In this document: piece by piece, positions 7,941 through 16,946 of the stretch
Position numbering within the stretch: the first letter of the stretch is position 1
Layout of the letters: each line of letters begins with the position of its first letter
Assembly: GCA_942493055.1 (NCBI GenBank)
Contig: OW818680.1
Coordinates: 5,084,001 to 5,148,000 of the forward strand
DNA: 64,000 nt
Direction: 5' to 3'
Source: CAIZQW01 sp942493055
GTDB taxonomy: Bacteria > Verrucomicrobiota > Kiritimatiellia > RFP12 > UBA1067
Made by a program: the position numbers and the translations under genes
Notes under the pieces: model-generated
Told to the model about the DNA's origin: nothing
The model's database searches: none
What the model saw: the letters and a program-made list of their open reading frames with translations, nothing else

Positions 7941-10061
7941 ATGATGAAAACAGCAAAAATCCGCGTTGTCGTCTCTGGTATCATGATCACCCTCTGTCTG
8001 CTGAGCGGGCAGCTTCTTGTTGCGGCAGAGAAAGCCGCTTCTGTTGTCCATTGCGAATGGACTAAAGAAGCAACCACGAAAGCCGAACGCGAACTGGTTG
8101 CGAAATATGGCGAGGCGCAACGCGTCCGCATTTCGCGCGGCCTGATGCAGGTCACGAAGTTCTGGCGGAAGGAAGATGGTGACGCGGCAGCCTTTGAAGC
8201 CTTTGTTCTTCAGAATTTCGCCGGCACGCAGGAGTCGCTGGACACCCTCTTTAACCGATTTGAGCATCTCTTCGAGAAACTCAACGGCCATCTGACCGAA
8301 CTCCGTTACGAGTTCCGCCTCCAGACCGATCTGGAGCGCGGACCGATCCTGCCCGTCGATGAAGCTTTCTCGGCGTATGAGCTCGGCGCACATATCAACG
8401 ATGATTTCTTTGGCAACAAGCTGGCCTTCATGGTGCTGCTCAATTTTCCGCTGACCACGCTCGAGCAGAATCTGGCCGAGGGTGCCTCCTGGACGCGACG
8501 GCAGTGGGCAGAGGTCCGGCTCGCCCAGCAGTTCTCCACCCGCATCCCAGCACAGATCCAGCAGAATCTTTCGGCGGCTGTCTCGGATGCCGATATCTAC
8601 ATCAGTCAGTACAATATCTGCATGCACCATGTCCTGAATGAAAAGGGTGAGCGACTCTTTCCCGCCAAGCTCCGCCTCAGTTCCCATTGGGGACTGCGCG
8701 ACGAAATCAAGGCGCAGTATAACAACGGTACGAACGGGCTTGAGCGCCAGCGCATGATCCAGAAGATTTTAGAGAAGGTGATTGACCAGTCGATCCCGGC
8801 TACGGTGATCAATAACCCGACCGTGGACTGGACGCTGGCCAGCCACGAGGTGAAGGCCTCAACGATCAAGGACCTTGAGCCAGACCCCTCCTGCAAGGAC
8901 AAACCGCTGAGCAATGTCGCTGAACCCAACACGCGCTATGCCAAGTGGCTCGATATCTTTAAGGCGTGCCAGAAGGTCGATCCCTACTCGCCACAAGCGC
9001 CGACGCTGATAGCCCGCCGCTTCGAAGAGGGACGCCAAATGAGCGAGGCGCGTGTGCAGGCGATGTTGGAGCAGTTGCTCACCTCCCCTCAGTTTAAAGA
9101 AGTGAGCGCGCTCATTGAGAAGCGTCTCGGGCGTCCGCTGGAGCCGTTTGACATCTGGTACACGGGCTTCCTTCCTCCCTTGGCCCACAGCCAGGAGAAA
9201 CTCGATGCCATGGTCAAGGCGAAATATCCCACGCCGGAGGCGCTCCGAGAAGGGTTGCCGGAAATTCTCCTGAAGCTGGGGTTCAGCGCCGAGCGCGCTC
9301 AATTTTTGAAAGAGAACATTGTTGTCCAGAACGGGCGGGGAGCCGGTCACGCCATGGGCGGCGCCATGCGCGGACAGCCTTCGCGCATGCGGATACGGTT
9401 TGATCCGGATGGCTTGCTGTTCAATGATTTTAATGTGGGGATGCATGAGTTGGGGCATAACGTTGAACAGACCTACTCGCTCAACCTCGTGGACCATAAC
9501 CTCCTTCAGGGGGTGCCGAACACCGCCTTCACGGAAGGGCTGGCGATGTTGCTGCAAGGGCACGACCTCGAGATGCTGGGGCTTGCAAAGCCCGATGCTC
9601 AGGCAGAGGCGCTGGCAACATTGAATGTCTTCTGGGCCACCTGCGAAATCGCCATCATGGGACTGTGCGACATGTCAGTCTGGCACTGGATGTACGCGCA
9701 TCCCGACGCCACGCCTGCGGAGTTGAAGGCGGCTACACTCAACATCGCCCGCGATCTCTGGAACAAATACTATGCGCCTGTGATCAAACAGCGCGACTGC
9801 ATCCTGCCTGGCGTCTACTCCCACATGATTAACAATGTGCTCTATGTGCCGGATTATCCCGTGGGTCACCTGATGGCCTTCCAGATCGAAGAGCAGATGA
9901 AAAAGGCAGGAGCGATCGGACCTGAATTTGAGCGGATCACCAAAATGGGGAACGTGCTTCCCGATCAATGGATGGAGCATGCGACAGGTGCCCCAGTCGG
10001 CCCGGAGGCCATGTTGAAGGCGGCCCGTCGGGCTCTCGACCAGTTGACAAAAAAGGATTAA
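7941..10061 (+). CDS. Secreted gluzincin metallopeptidase, M3-like
   Basis: A 706-aa protein with a signal peptide (cleavage near VAAEK, residue ~31). The C-terminal half carries HELGH at 502-506 and a Glu at 532 (AFTEGLAML), the HExxH...E layout of gluzincins such as M3 oligopeptidases. The helical context (GRPLEPFDIWYTGF before it, long helices after it) also resembles M3/M32 peptidases. The N-terminal ~300 residues are alpha-helical and not recognised. Two ATGs are possible; 7944 is better spaced from AAAAAAGGA than 7941. It begins 8 bp after the GH95 gene and ends 4 bp before the Gfo/Idh/MocA gene, so they are one transcription unit. It probably degrades peptides outside the inner membrane. 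The exact family is uncertain. Confidence 0.7.
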   Translation: MMKTAKIRVVVSGIMITLCLLSGQLLVAAEKAASVVHCEWTKEATTKAERELVAKYGEAQRVRISRGLMQVTKFWRKEDGDAAAFEAFVLQNFAGTQESLDTLFNRFEHLFEKLNGHLTELRYEFRLQTDLERGPILPVDEAFSAYELGAHINDDFFGNKLAFMVLLNFPLTTLEQNLAEGASWTRRQWAEVRLAQQFSTRIPAQIQQNLSAAVSDADIYISQYNICMHHVLNEKGERLFPAKLRLSSHWGLRDEIKAQYNNGTNGLERQRMIQKILEKVIDQSIPATVINNPTVDWTLASHEVKASTIKDLEPDPSCKDKPLSNVAEPNTRYAKWLDIFKACQKVDPYSPQAPTLIARRFEEGRQMSEARVQAMLEQLLTSPQFKEVSALIEKRLGRPLEPFDIWYTGFLPPLAHSQEKLDAMVKAKYPTPEALREGLPEILLKLGFSAERAQFLKENIVVQNGRGAGHAMGGAMRGQPSRMRIRFDPDGLLFNDFNVGMHELGHNVEQTYSLNLVDHNLLQGVPNTAFTEGLAMLLQGHDLEMLGLAKPDAQAEALATLNVFWATCEIAIMGLCDMSVWHWMYAHPDATPAELKAATLNIARDLWNKYYAPVIKQRDCILPGVYSHMINNVLYVPDYPVGHLMAFQIEEQMKKAGAIGPEFERITKMGNVLPDQWMEHATGAPVGPEAMLKAARRALDQLTKKD

Positions 10062-10065
10062 TCCC

Positions 10066-11445
10066 ATGAAACGCAGAACCTTTCTCTCGCTCGCAACCCA
10101 GGCTGTGGCAGCCCCAACGCTCTTCCCCGCTTTCTCCATCGGCAAGCCAGGCCCGTCGGCCAACAGCAAGCTGAACATCGCCTTCATCGGTGCCGGCGGC
10201 TGGATTGCACGGCAGCCCTACGAGCAAGGGTGCAAGGAGGAGAACCTCGTCGCCTTCTGCGACGTTGACCGCGACCATTGCGCGGAGAACATGAAGAACT
10301 GGAAGACCACGCAGCCCTTCTTCGATGATTTCCGGGTGATGCTCGACAAGATGCACAAGGAGATCGATGCGATCGTCATCTCCACGCCCGACCACACGCA
10401 CTTCCCCGCCACCCTCGCAGCCATGGAGCGCGGTATCCACGTCTACACCCAGAAGCCGCTGACCCACAATGTCTGGCAGGCCAGGACCTTGGTGAAGGCC
10501 AAAGAGCACTACAAGGTCGTCACGCAGATGGGCAATCAGGGACATGCGAGTGCTTCGATTCGTCAGTCCGTCGAAGCCTATCGTGCCGGCGTGATCGGAG
10601 AGGTCAGCGAGGTCTTTGCCCGCAACAGCGGTCCTGAAATGGGCGGCCGCCATTTTGCCAATCCGGCGACCATGCCGCCCCCGCCCTCGCCTGTGCCCGA
10701 GGGGCTCGCGTGGGACCTCTGGCTCGGACCTGCGGCCAAGCGCGATTTCTATCGCGACTACCTGCCCTACAAGTGGCGGGCGTTCTACGACTTCGGGTCG
10801 GGCATATTGGCCGACTGGGGAACCCACACCTTTGACACGCCGGTCTGGACGCTTGATCTCGATCCGCCGACCGTGGTGGAGTGCTTCGAGCGCAAGCCCT
10901 CGCTGGAGGGAGTCGTCCCGGCGGGCAGCCAGATCAAGTATCACTTCCCGGCCAATGCCAAGCGCGGTCCGGTCGTGCTCAACTGGTTCGACGGTCCGCA
11001 GGACTGGACAAAGGTCGGCCGCATCGACCGCTTCGGCGCGGATCACGCCGCCTATCTCGGACGCGCCTGCTGGATGGTCGGCACCAAAGGCATGATCGGT
11101 TGTGATACGCATGCAGGGGGGTCCACAATCGTCCCTGTTGAATTGCGTCAGGAGTATAAAGCCAAGCCGCCTGCCGAAACCATCCCCCGCGTCGTGGGCG
11201 GCCCCTTCCGCGAATGGATGAATGCGATCAAGCAGACCGGCCCGGAGCCGGGGTCCAATTTCACCTACTCGGCGAGGCTGACCGAGATCATTCTGCTCGG
11301 GGTGCTGGCCCAGCGCTTCAACACCCGCATCGAGTGGGATGCCAAGGCCGGTCTCATCACCAATCACAAAGAACTCAACGCCTTCGTCAAAGAACCGGTC
11401 AGGAAAGGCTGGGAATACGGCGAGGAATTAGGGAGGAATGGATAA
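10066..11445 (+). CDS. Tat-exported Gfo/Idh/MocA family oxidoreductase
   Basis: A 459-aa protein. The N terminus MKRRTFLSLATQAVAAPTLF carries a twin-arginine and a hydrophobic stretch, indicating export of a folded, cofactor-bound enzyme. The Rossmann motif is IAFIGAGGW (GxGxxG-like), followed by the family lysine in VYTQKPLTHN and the DWGTHTFD segment typical of this secreted PVC subgroup. Family members oxidise or reduce sugars with tightly bound NAD(P); some deglycosylate by a redox mechanism. SD AAAAAGGA lies 9 bp upstream of the ATG. The stop TAA overlaps the next ATG by one base (TAATG). Pairing with the DUF1080 gene immediately downstream suggests a 3-keto-sugar route: oxidation at C3, then cleavage by the DUF1080 protein. 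Confidence 0.9.
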   Translation: MKRRTFLSLATQAVAAPTLFPAFSIGKPGPSANSKLNIAFIGAGGWIARQPYEQGCKEENLVAFCDVDRDHCAENMKNWKTTQPFFDDFRVMLDKMHKEIDAIVISTPDHTHFPATLAAMERGIHVYTQKPLTHNVWQARTLVKAKEHYKVVTQMGNQGHASASIRQSVEAYRAGVIGEVSEVFARNSGPEMGGRHFANPATMPPPPSPVPEGLAWDLWLGPAAKRDFYRDYLPYKWRAFYDFGSGILADWGTHTFDTPVWTLDLDPPTVVECFERKPSLEGVVPAGSQIKYHFPANAKRGPVVLNWFDGPQDWTKVGRIDRFGADHAAYLGRACWMVGTKGMIGCDTHAGGSTIVPVELRQEYKAKPPAETIPRVVGGPFREWMNAIKQTGPEPGSNFTYSARLTEIILLGVLAQRFNTRIEWDAKAGLITNHKELNAFVKEPVRKGWEYGEELGRNG

Positions 11446-12590
11446 TGAAAGTGCGTTATTACCGCTTCGCTTTCGACATTCGTCGAATGGTTTCCGCTAT
11501 CGCTTCAACGAGTATTAGTGCGTTAGTGCGTTATTTAAAATTCGACGTTGGACGTTCGACCTGTCCGCCGAAGCCTTGGCGAAGGAGGATGTTCAATGTT
11601 GGATGTTCGATGTTTGTTTTATTAATTTTTGCCGCAATGGCACAAGCCGCCGGTGACAACAAGGCCAAGGTCTGGACGGATCCGGAGCTTGCGCTCAAGG
11701 AGGATCCGGACTTCTCGATCCAGGGCGAATACGGGAGTGCCAGCGCTGGCGCGCCTGCAGGCGTGCAGGTCGTGGCCTTGGGCAACGGGCAGTTCGATGG
11801 CTATCTTCTGCAAGACGGCCTGCCGGGGCTTGGCTGGACACGCGAAAAATCACGCACCGTGCTGAAAGGCTTGCGCGAGGGCGATAAAATCAACTTCACA
11901 AGTACTGACAAAAAAATCAATGCCACGATCACTGGCGGCAAGCTTCTTCTAACCGGCGAGGATGGAAAGAAGTCAACCCTTCCGCGCATCGAGCGCACCA
12001 GCGCGACGCTCGGGGCGAAACCACCTCAAGGCGCGGTGGTCCTCTTTGACGGCACCTCCGCCGAGGCTTGGGAGAATGGGAAGTGCGAGAACGGTTTCCT
12101 GCAAGCGACCAGTTGCACCAGCAAGCAGCGCTTTGGCGATTACACGCTCCATGCGGAGTTTCGCACGCCTTACATGCCCTTGGCGCGCGGCCAGGGACGC
12201 GGCAACAGCGGCATCTATCACAGCGGGCGCTGGGAGACGCAGGTGCTTGACTCCTTCGGGCTCGAGGGCAAAGACAACGAAGCAGGCGGCATCTACTCGG
12301 TCTCCAAGCCGCTGCTCAACATGTGTTTGCCTCCGCTGAGTTGGCAGACGTATGATGTTGACTTCACTGCTGCGAAATTCGATGCCAGCGGCAAGCGGAT
12401 CGCCTGGCCGCGCATCACGGTGAAACTCAACGGTGTGCTCGTGCATGAAAATCTAGAACTCCCCAAAGACTTCACCACCGCCGCACCGCTCAGCAAGCCC
12501 CTCACGACACCCGAAGGCCCCGTCTTCCTGCAGAATCATAGCAATCCTGTTGTCTACCGCAACATCTGGATTGTCCCGCATCAGCAATAG
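11445..12590 (+). CDS. Secreted DUF1080 protein (3-keto-disaccharide hydrolase-like)
   Basis: The mature part contains two typical DUF1080 segments: VVLFDGTSAEAWE around residue 195 and, later, the jelly-roll region RGNSGIYHSGRWETQVLDSF and LQNHSNPVVYRNIW at the C terminus. The family is concanavalin-like and has been linked to hydrolysis of 3-keto-glycosides, which fits the oxidoreductase just upstream. The start is unclear. ATG 11445 overlaps the upstream stop and has a good SD (GGGAGG at 11431), but it places about 54 residues of repeat-derived sequence before the signal-peptide hydrophobic core (MFVLLIFAAMAQA). In-frame ATGs at 11589 and 11610 would give normal signal peptides, with AAGGAGG (11582-11588) close by. 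An open frame reaching back to 11214 inside the previous gene is not coding. Confidence 0.85.
   Translation: MKVRYYRFAFDIRRMVSAIASTSISALVRYLKFDVGRSTCPPKPWRRRMFNVGCSMFVLLIFAAMAQAAGDNKAKVWTDPELALKEDPDFSIQGEYGSASAGAPAGVQVVALGNGQFDGYLLQDGLPGLGWTREKSRTVLKGLREGDKINFTSTDKKINATITGGKLLLTGEDGKKSTLPRIERTSATLGAKPPQGAVVLFDGTSAEAWENGKCENGFLQATSCTSKQRFGDYTLHAEFRTPYMPLARGQGRGNSGIYHSGRWETQVLDSFGLEGKDNEAGGIYSVSKPLLNMCLPPLSWQTYDVDFTAAKFDASGKRIAWPRITVKLNGVLVHENLELPKDFTTAAPLSKPLTTPEGPVFLQNHSNPVVYRNIWIVPHQQ
11515..11616 (+). repeat. Repeat arrays and palindromic core inside the 5' end of the DUF1080 ORF
   Basis: AGTGCGTT occurs twice (11515-11532), then NGACGTT heptamers (11542-11559). The ~30-bp core follows at 11560-11589 (CCTGTCCGCCG...GCGAAGGAGGA), then four ATGTTNN heptamers (11589-11616). 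The core matches that at 4720-4749 at most positions. Everything lies in an open reading frame. Confidence 0.75.
11582..11612 (+). promoter_or_regulatory. SD-like sequence and ATG-bearing heptamers near the DUF1080 start
   Basis: AAGGAGG at 11582-11588 is part of the repeat core. It is followed by ATGs at 11589, 11596, 11603 and 11610, one per 7-bp repeat. Only 11589 and 11610 are in the DUF1080 frame. ATG 11589 is directly against the SD (poor spacing) and 11610 is 21 nt away, so neither is ideal. Confidence 0.4.
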
Positions 12591-12727
12591 TAGTCCACTT
12601 GAATAAGACGGCATGTTCCATTTGAGTGCCCTTTGCCAAAAAACATAAGTTAACTTTAGCCAGTTACGCTATGGATGGTTTTTGCATTATCTGTTAATAT
12701 TTTAACACTTAATTGCGGAGGTGTGGT

Positions 12728-15700
12728 ATGAAGAACAGAATGATCGTGTTGTTGTCGATAAGCATCGCACTGGTTTTTTTTGGGGGGACTTTCTCGCTCA
12801 TGGGCGCAGAGATTCTCTGGACGGGTTCATCAACCCCGAATTGGAGCACCGGTGCAAACTGGGCGGGCAACGTTGTCCCGTCCGCCAATGACGTGGCGGT
12901 CTTCGATCCGGCCGCTCAGGCCATCACCCGATGGAACTTCCGGCTGAGTGCAAATTCCGCGGTTGCCGGGATTCGTTTTACCAATCTGACACAGTCTGTG
13001 ACAGGTGATGCCTCTGGTGATTTTACGCTAAGCCTCGGTTCGAACGGTCTCAGTGTAGCCGGCGCGGATGTGACCCTGGCCGTAGCCTGTTCACTCAGCA
13101 CCACCCAGCGTTGGACTGTCGCCGCAGGTGATGAACTGATCCTTTCCGGCCAACTGCGAGGCAGTGCCCGGCTGACGAAGTCTGGCGCGGGCCGAGTCTG
13201 GCTGACGGGCGACAGCGCGTTCAGCGGAACGTATCGTATCGAGCAGGGCATTCTCAAAGGCGCTGTGTTTGCCGCGCCGGTGATGGACGGACTCGATGTC
13301 TGGATGGACGCCGCCGATATCACCACTCTTGCCACCAACGCCTCTGGGCAAGTGACAGCCTGGACTGACAAGGCGGGCGGACAGCTTATGACCCCCGTGG
13401 GAGCCGGCGGCGGACCGCGCTACGGTGCAACGCTCTTTAACGGCCGACCGGGTCTGCGCTTTGACCGGACACTCAACAACGGTCTGCTCATGACCTCTGG
13501 ATATGCCAACACGACCAATGTGGCGACCGCCTTCGTCATGATGCAGCGCCGCAGTGCCCAGACCCCATACGCCGGTCTGCTTTCCCTGTATAAGAATGGC
13601 GGCATGGATTACGAGAACGGAAACAGTGCGGCCTTTTATCATTTCTTTGGCAGTGCACCATTCTATGGAATCACCGGATATCGTAACAATGCGGGCGGCG
13701 GATCGATCCCGTTGACGTATGAGACGCCTATGTGCCTGATGTCGCGCTTCAACGGTGCCTCGCACACCCTGGTCCAGGACGGGGATATCCCCGGCAGCGT
13801 CAGCACCGATGCGAAGATGTATGCCAAATTCAACGCCGACCGCCTGATCCTCGGCAACCGTCCGGTCGCCAGCTACACCTATCCCTTCAACGGCGATGTC
13901 GCCGAGGTGCTGGTTTACAACCGTGTGCTGACCGCTGCGGAGGAGATGCAGGTGACCGAGTACCTGCGCGCTAAGTGGAAACCGGTCGAAAGCGTTGAGG
14001 ATGTGCTGAAAGACGCGGCGCTCTGGTTTGATGCCTCGAAGCCGGAGTCCGTCACCACCAACGCCTTCGGAGCGGTGACCTCCTGGTCCAACCTGGTATC
14101 CGAGACGAAACTGCTTCCGCTCAGCAGCACCAACTATCCGGCCTATACGGCTTCCGGGATGGACGGACTCCCGGCCATCCGGTTCAGCAAGGATGTTTTC
14201 AACAGCCTTCAAACCTCCGGAGGTTACCACAATCGAGGTGCCGAGCTGACCTTCTTCGTGAGCCTGATACCCGGTGCAGAGCAGAATGCTGCTGTGGGTG
14301 TTGCGAGTGTGAGCGATGGGGTGTCTTATGACTATAACAGTAACGCCACCGCCCTTTTGATGTACCTCCGAGACACCACGACCGGGCAGCAATGGAGCGG
14401 ACACCGCAACAACGTTGGATTGTCGTATTCCTATACCTCTCCCCAAACTCCCGCAGTGGCCATGAGCCGATTCGATGGTGCCGAACACACGTTCGTTGTC
14501 AATGGTGATGTGGCAGGTCCGGCAGTCGCCAGTCAGGGATACTTCAACGCAAACTACTTCCGCCTCGGAGACCGGATCGAGGCTACGAGCCGTCCGTTCA
14601 ACGGCGATATCCACGAGGTGGTCGTCTTCAACCGTAGACTCAGTCCCTCCGAAGAAAAAATGGTTACCGAGTATCTGGACGCCAAATGGGTCGCTGTAAC
14701 CAATATCAATCAACTTCTGGCGGCGGCCGACATCCATCTGGACGCCAGCGCGGCATCATCCATTCTGACAAACGCGACTGGTAGCGTGACCAACTGGACC
14801 AGTCTTGTCGGCTTTTCCACGATGACCGTGCCGACCAACGGTTACTCTGGTCCTCTGCTGGTTGAAGGGGGGATGAATGGCAACCCCATTCTGCGCTTCA
14901 GCACTGCCGGAAAAACCGCTCTTTTCGCGGAAGCAGGCTATACCAACACCGGCGCCCAGGTCAATGCGTTCATCGTGATGCGCAGAACCGCTGATCAGAT
15001 TCAGGATGCCGGCCTTCTTTCCATCTACGCCGCCTCCACAGCTCACGATTTCAACACTGGGGGCAACGCACTTATGGCGTATTACCCCAACAATGAAACG
15101 ATTGCCGGATACAGAAACAGTGGTTTGCGTTCATCTATAATCGATATTCCCTATAACACCCTGGTATGCCTGCACACGGCTTTCAACGGACTGGCCCACA
15201 CCATGGCGCTGAACAACGGCGGCATCGCCTCTTCCGCCTATCTCGGCAAACTGAATGCCGACCGTCTCTGCCTGGGCGTGCGCTATGAAAACGCGACCTT
15301 TGGCAAGCATTTTGCAGGCGATGTTGCGGAGATTCTCATTTTCAATCGCATGCTCTCTCCAGCGGAGAAGCAGCGGATCACTGACTATCTGACGGCGAAA
15401 TGGCTGCCGCAGACGTCCGCCAGCCAACTGAACCCGGTTCTGCAGAGCGCGATGCTCTGGCTGGATGCCTCCGCCGCTGAAACCATGGTCACGGATGTCA
15501 ACGGACAGATCACCGCCTGGTCCAACCGGCTAGATAATACGGCGAAGGCTCTGAGTCCGCCGACCGGACTGAAAGGGCCGTCGGTTGTTTCAGGCGGCAT
15601 GAATGGCCGCCCGGTTCTGCGCTTTAACAAAGACGCCGCTACCAAACAGGCGCTGATGATCGACACCGGCTTCGCCCTTACCGGCACCGCCACCACGGCG

Positions 15701-16648
15701 GTGATCATGCTGAAGACCCGCTCCGCGCAAATCGCCAACGCCCGCCTCGCCAACCTCTGGAAGGACAATGGAGATGACCATAGCAGCGTTGTGGGCGGCA
15801 TTTACGGGTATTTCCCGAGTGCGACCACCATAACAGGACATCGCGCAGGAACTAAATCGGGGTTTAGTCCACTGCCCGTCGAAACCCCCGTCTGCATTTT
15901 CTCCCGCTACGACGGCAGCCGTCACCGTATGATCAAGGATCAGCATCTCTGCACCCCGGCAGGCAGCACCGGTGCCTTCGATGCCAACCGCTTCGGTCTT
16001 GCCTTCCGCTCCGGTGTCAACGAGTGGTTCAACGGTGATATCGCCGAGGTGCTTGTTTTCAACTACGCCCTCAACCCCGACCAGCAGCGGATCATCTATG
16101 AGTACCTCCAGGACAAGTGGGTCAAACCCGCCAGCCACGGCACGCTCACTGGCACGCAACTGATCGAGATCAATGCCGGCGCTGAACTCGACGTGCGGGA
16201 CATCAACGGGCTGACCGTGCAGAGTGCTGCCAGGCTCTCAGGCGCCGGTCGTGTGAACGGCGAAGTCACAGTGGCCTCCGGGGGTACTGTCGAAGCGGTG
16301 GTCGAAGGCTCAGATCAAACCCTTGACGTCAGTGGCGACCTCACCTTTGCAAGCGGCTCGACTGTGGCCCTGAACTACCTTGCTGGAGAGCCCCTGATCA
16401 TTGCCGAAGGCCTCTTGACGCTTCCGTCCGGCATCACGTTCGCTGCCGTCAACCTGCGAGAATCAAACCGTATCGGAACAATCCCCGTATTGCGCGGCAA
16501 CAGCTGGGATAACGGCAGCGGCGGCACCCCCGCGGCCGCAGGCTGGACGCTTAGCGGCGCGGGAGCCAACACCTCCTTCCTTCTGAAAGAGATCGATTTC
16601 AGCGTCAACCTGAGGGTCAGCAAAGGCACGATGATCAGTTTTCAATAA
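12728..16648 (+). CDS. Large secreted surface protein: beta-strand repeat region plus four LamG-like modules
   Basis: A 1,306-aa protein with a signal peptide (MKNRMIVLLSIS... to LMGAE). Residues ~30-180 resemble autotransporter-associated beta-strand repeats (W-rich start, then LTKSGAGRVWLTGDSAFSGT). Four ~230-240 aa concanavalin/LamG-like modules follow, starting near 180, 428, 661 and 904. Each begins with a (W/H)xDAS/A-type motif (VWMDAADITTL, LWFDASKPESV, IHLDASAASSI, LWLDASAAETM) and ends with FNGDxxEVLVFNRxLSPxEEQ. Residues ~1140-1306 return to a beta-helix-like stretch. No enzyme motif or outer-membrane barrel is seen. ATG 12728 is chosen over an upstream TTG (12713) because GCGGAGG fits it. 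The probable role is carbohydrate binding or surface adhesion. Confidence 0.8.
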   Translation: MKNRMIVLLSISIALVFFGGTFSLMGAEILWTGSSTPNWSTGANWAGNVVPSANDVAVFDPAAQAITRWNFRLSANSAVAGIRFTNLTQSVTGDASGDFTLSLGSNGLSVAGADVTLAVACSLSTTQRWTVAAGDELILSGQLRGSARLTKSGAGRVWLTGDSAFSGTYRIEQGILKGAVFAAPVMDGLDVWMDAADITTLATNASGQVTAWTDKAGGQLMTPVGAGGGPRYGATLFNGRPGLRFDRTLNNGLLMTSGYANTTNVATAFVMMQRRSAQTPYAGLLSLYKNGGMDYENGNSAAFYHFFGSAPFYGITGYRNNAGGGSIPLTYETPMCLMSRFNGASHTLVQDGDIPGSVSTDAKMYAKFNADRLILGNRPVASYTYPFNGDVAEVLVYNRVLTAAEEMQVTEYLRAKWKPVESVEDVLKDAALWFDASKPESVTTNAFGAVTSWSNLVSETKLLPLSSTNYPAYTASGMDGLPAIRFSKDVFNSLQTSGGYHNRGAELTFFVSLIPGAEQNAAVGVASVSDGVSYDYNSNATALLMYLRDTTTGQQWSGHRNNVGLSYSYTSPQTPAVAMSRFDGAEHTFVVNGDVAGPAVASQGYFNANYFRLGDRIEATSRPFNGDIHEVVVFNRRLSPSEEKMVTEYLDAKWVAVTNINQLLAAADIHLDASAASSILTNATGSVTNWTSLVGFSTMTVPTNGYSGPLLVEGGMNGNPILRFSTAGKTALFAEAGYTNTGAQVNAFIVMRRTADQIQDAGLLSIYAASTAHDFNTGGNALMAYYPNNETIAGYRNSGLRSSIIDIPYNTLVCLHTAFNGLAHTMALNNGGIASSAYLGKLNADRLCLGVRYENATFGKHFAGDVAEILIFNRMLSPAEKQRITDYLTAKWLPQTSASQLNPVLQSAMLWLDASAAETMVTDVNGQITAWSNRLDNTAKALSPPTGLKGPSVVSGGMNGRPVLRFNKDAATKQALMIDTGFALTGTATTAVIMLKTRSAQIANARLANLWKDNGDDHSSVVGGIYGYFPSATTITGHRAGTKSGFSPLPVETPVCIFSRYDGSRHRMIKDQHLCTPAGSTGAFDANRFGLAFRSGVNEWFNGDIAEVLVFNYALNPDQQRIIYEYLQDKWVKPASHGTLTGTQLIEINAGAELDVRDINGLTVQSAARLSGAGRVNGEVTVASGGTVEAVVEGSDQTLDVSGDLTFASGSTVALNYLAGEPLIIAEGLLTLPSGITFAAVNLRESNRIGTIPVLRGNSWDNGSGGTPAAAGWTLSGAGANTSFLLKEIDFSVNLRVSKGTMISFQ

Positions 16649-16946
16649 TCACGCGCTTCCGATGGCCATGGGAGGATGTGCAAGGACGAAAGGGATGCTA
16701 AGAGATCGTAGGCGGAGCGACGGGAGCAGGATGCTCCCGCCACTTTGAGAGACAGGGGGACGGGAGAAGTGTCAGCAAGTTGGGAAGTGTCAATAAGTGC
16801 CAGTAAGTCTTAAAATACGTATCCCTCATGCATGCCAAATAAGAACCCAATAAGCGCGTAAAACGGCGATAAATTCGCCTGAAATGGTGTTGCGATGTCA
16901 AAGGAAATAATGCAATAATACCCCCGCAGTAGGAAAGGGTGGGGGA
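16649..16946 (+). repeat. Intergenic region with a REP-like hairpin and AAGTGYCARY repeats
   Basis: This 298-bp gap holds an 8-bp perfect stem (CGGGAGCA and TGCTCCCG at 16721-16739, 3-nt loop) not followed by Ts. It also holds a degenerate ~10-bp tandem repeat (AAGTGTCAGC, AAGTGTCAAT, AAGTGCCAGT) at 16767-16804. The last 130 bp are AT-richer and could contain the promoter of the next gene, but no convincing -35/-10 pair was found. Confidence 0.55.

Noticed and set aside
9937..11367. A 476-codon open frame on the minus strand
   Set aside because: It lies opposite the Gfo/Idh/MocA gene, whose motifs are intact, and its product shows no family pattern. High GC creates such shadow frames.
11214..11444. 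Upstream extension of the DUF1080 frame
   Set aside because: It overlaps the 3' end of the oxidoreductase gene in another frame and has no signal peptide or SD. ATG 11445 or later is more reasonable.
12591..12727. Promoter for the LamG-like gene
   Set aside because: AT-rich with several TAATAT-like hexamers, but no -35 at suitable spacing could be paired convincingly.
13091..14737. A 548-codon minus-strand open frame
   Set aside because: It is antisense to the LamG-like modules, which repeat coherently in the + frame. No SD or domain in the antisense product.
16721..16739. Terminator after the LamG-like gene
   Set aside because: The stem is good but no T-run follows and it is 72 bp past the stop; it looks more like a REP-type hairpin.
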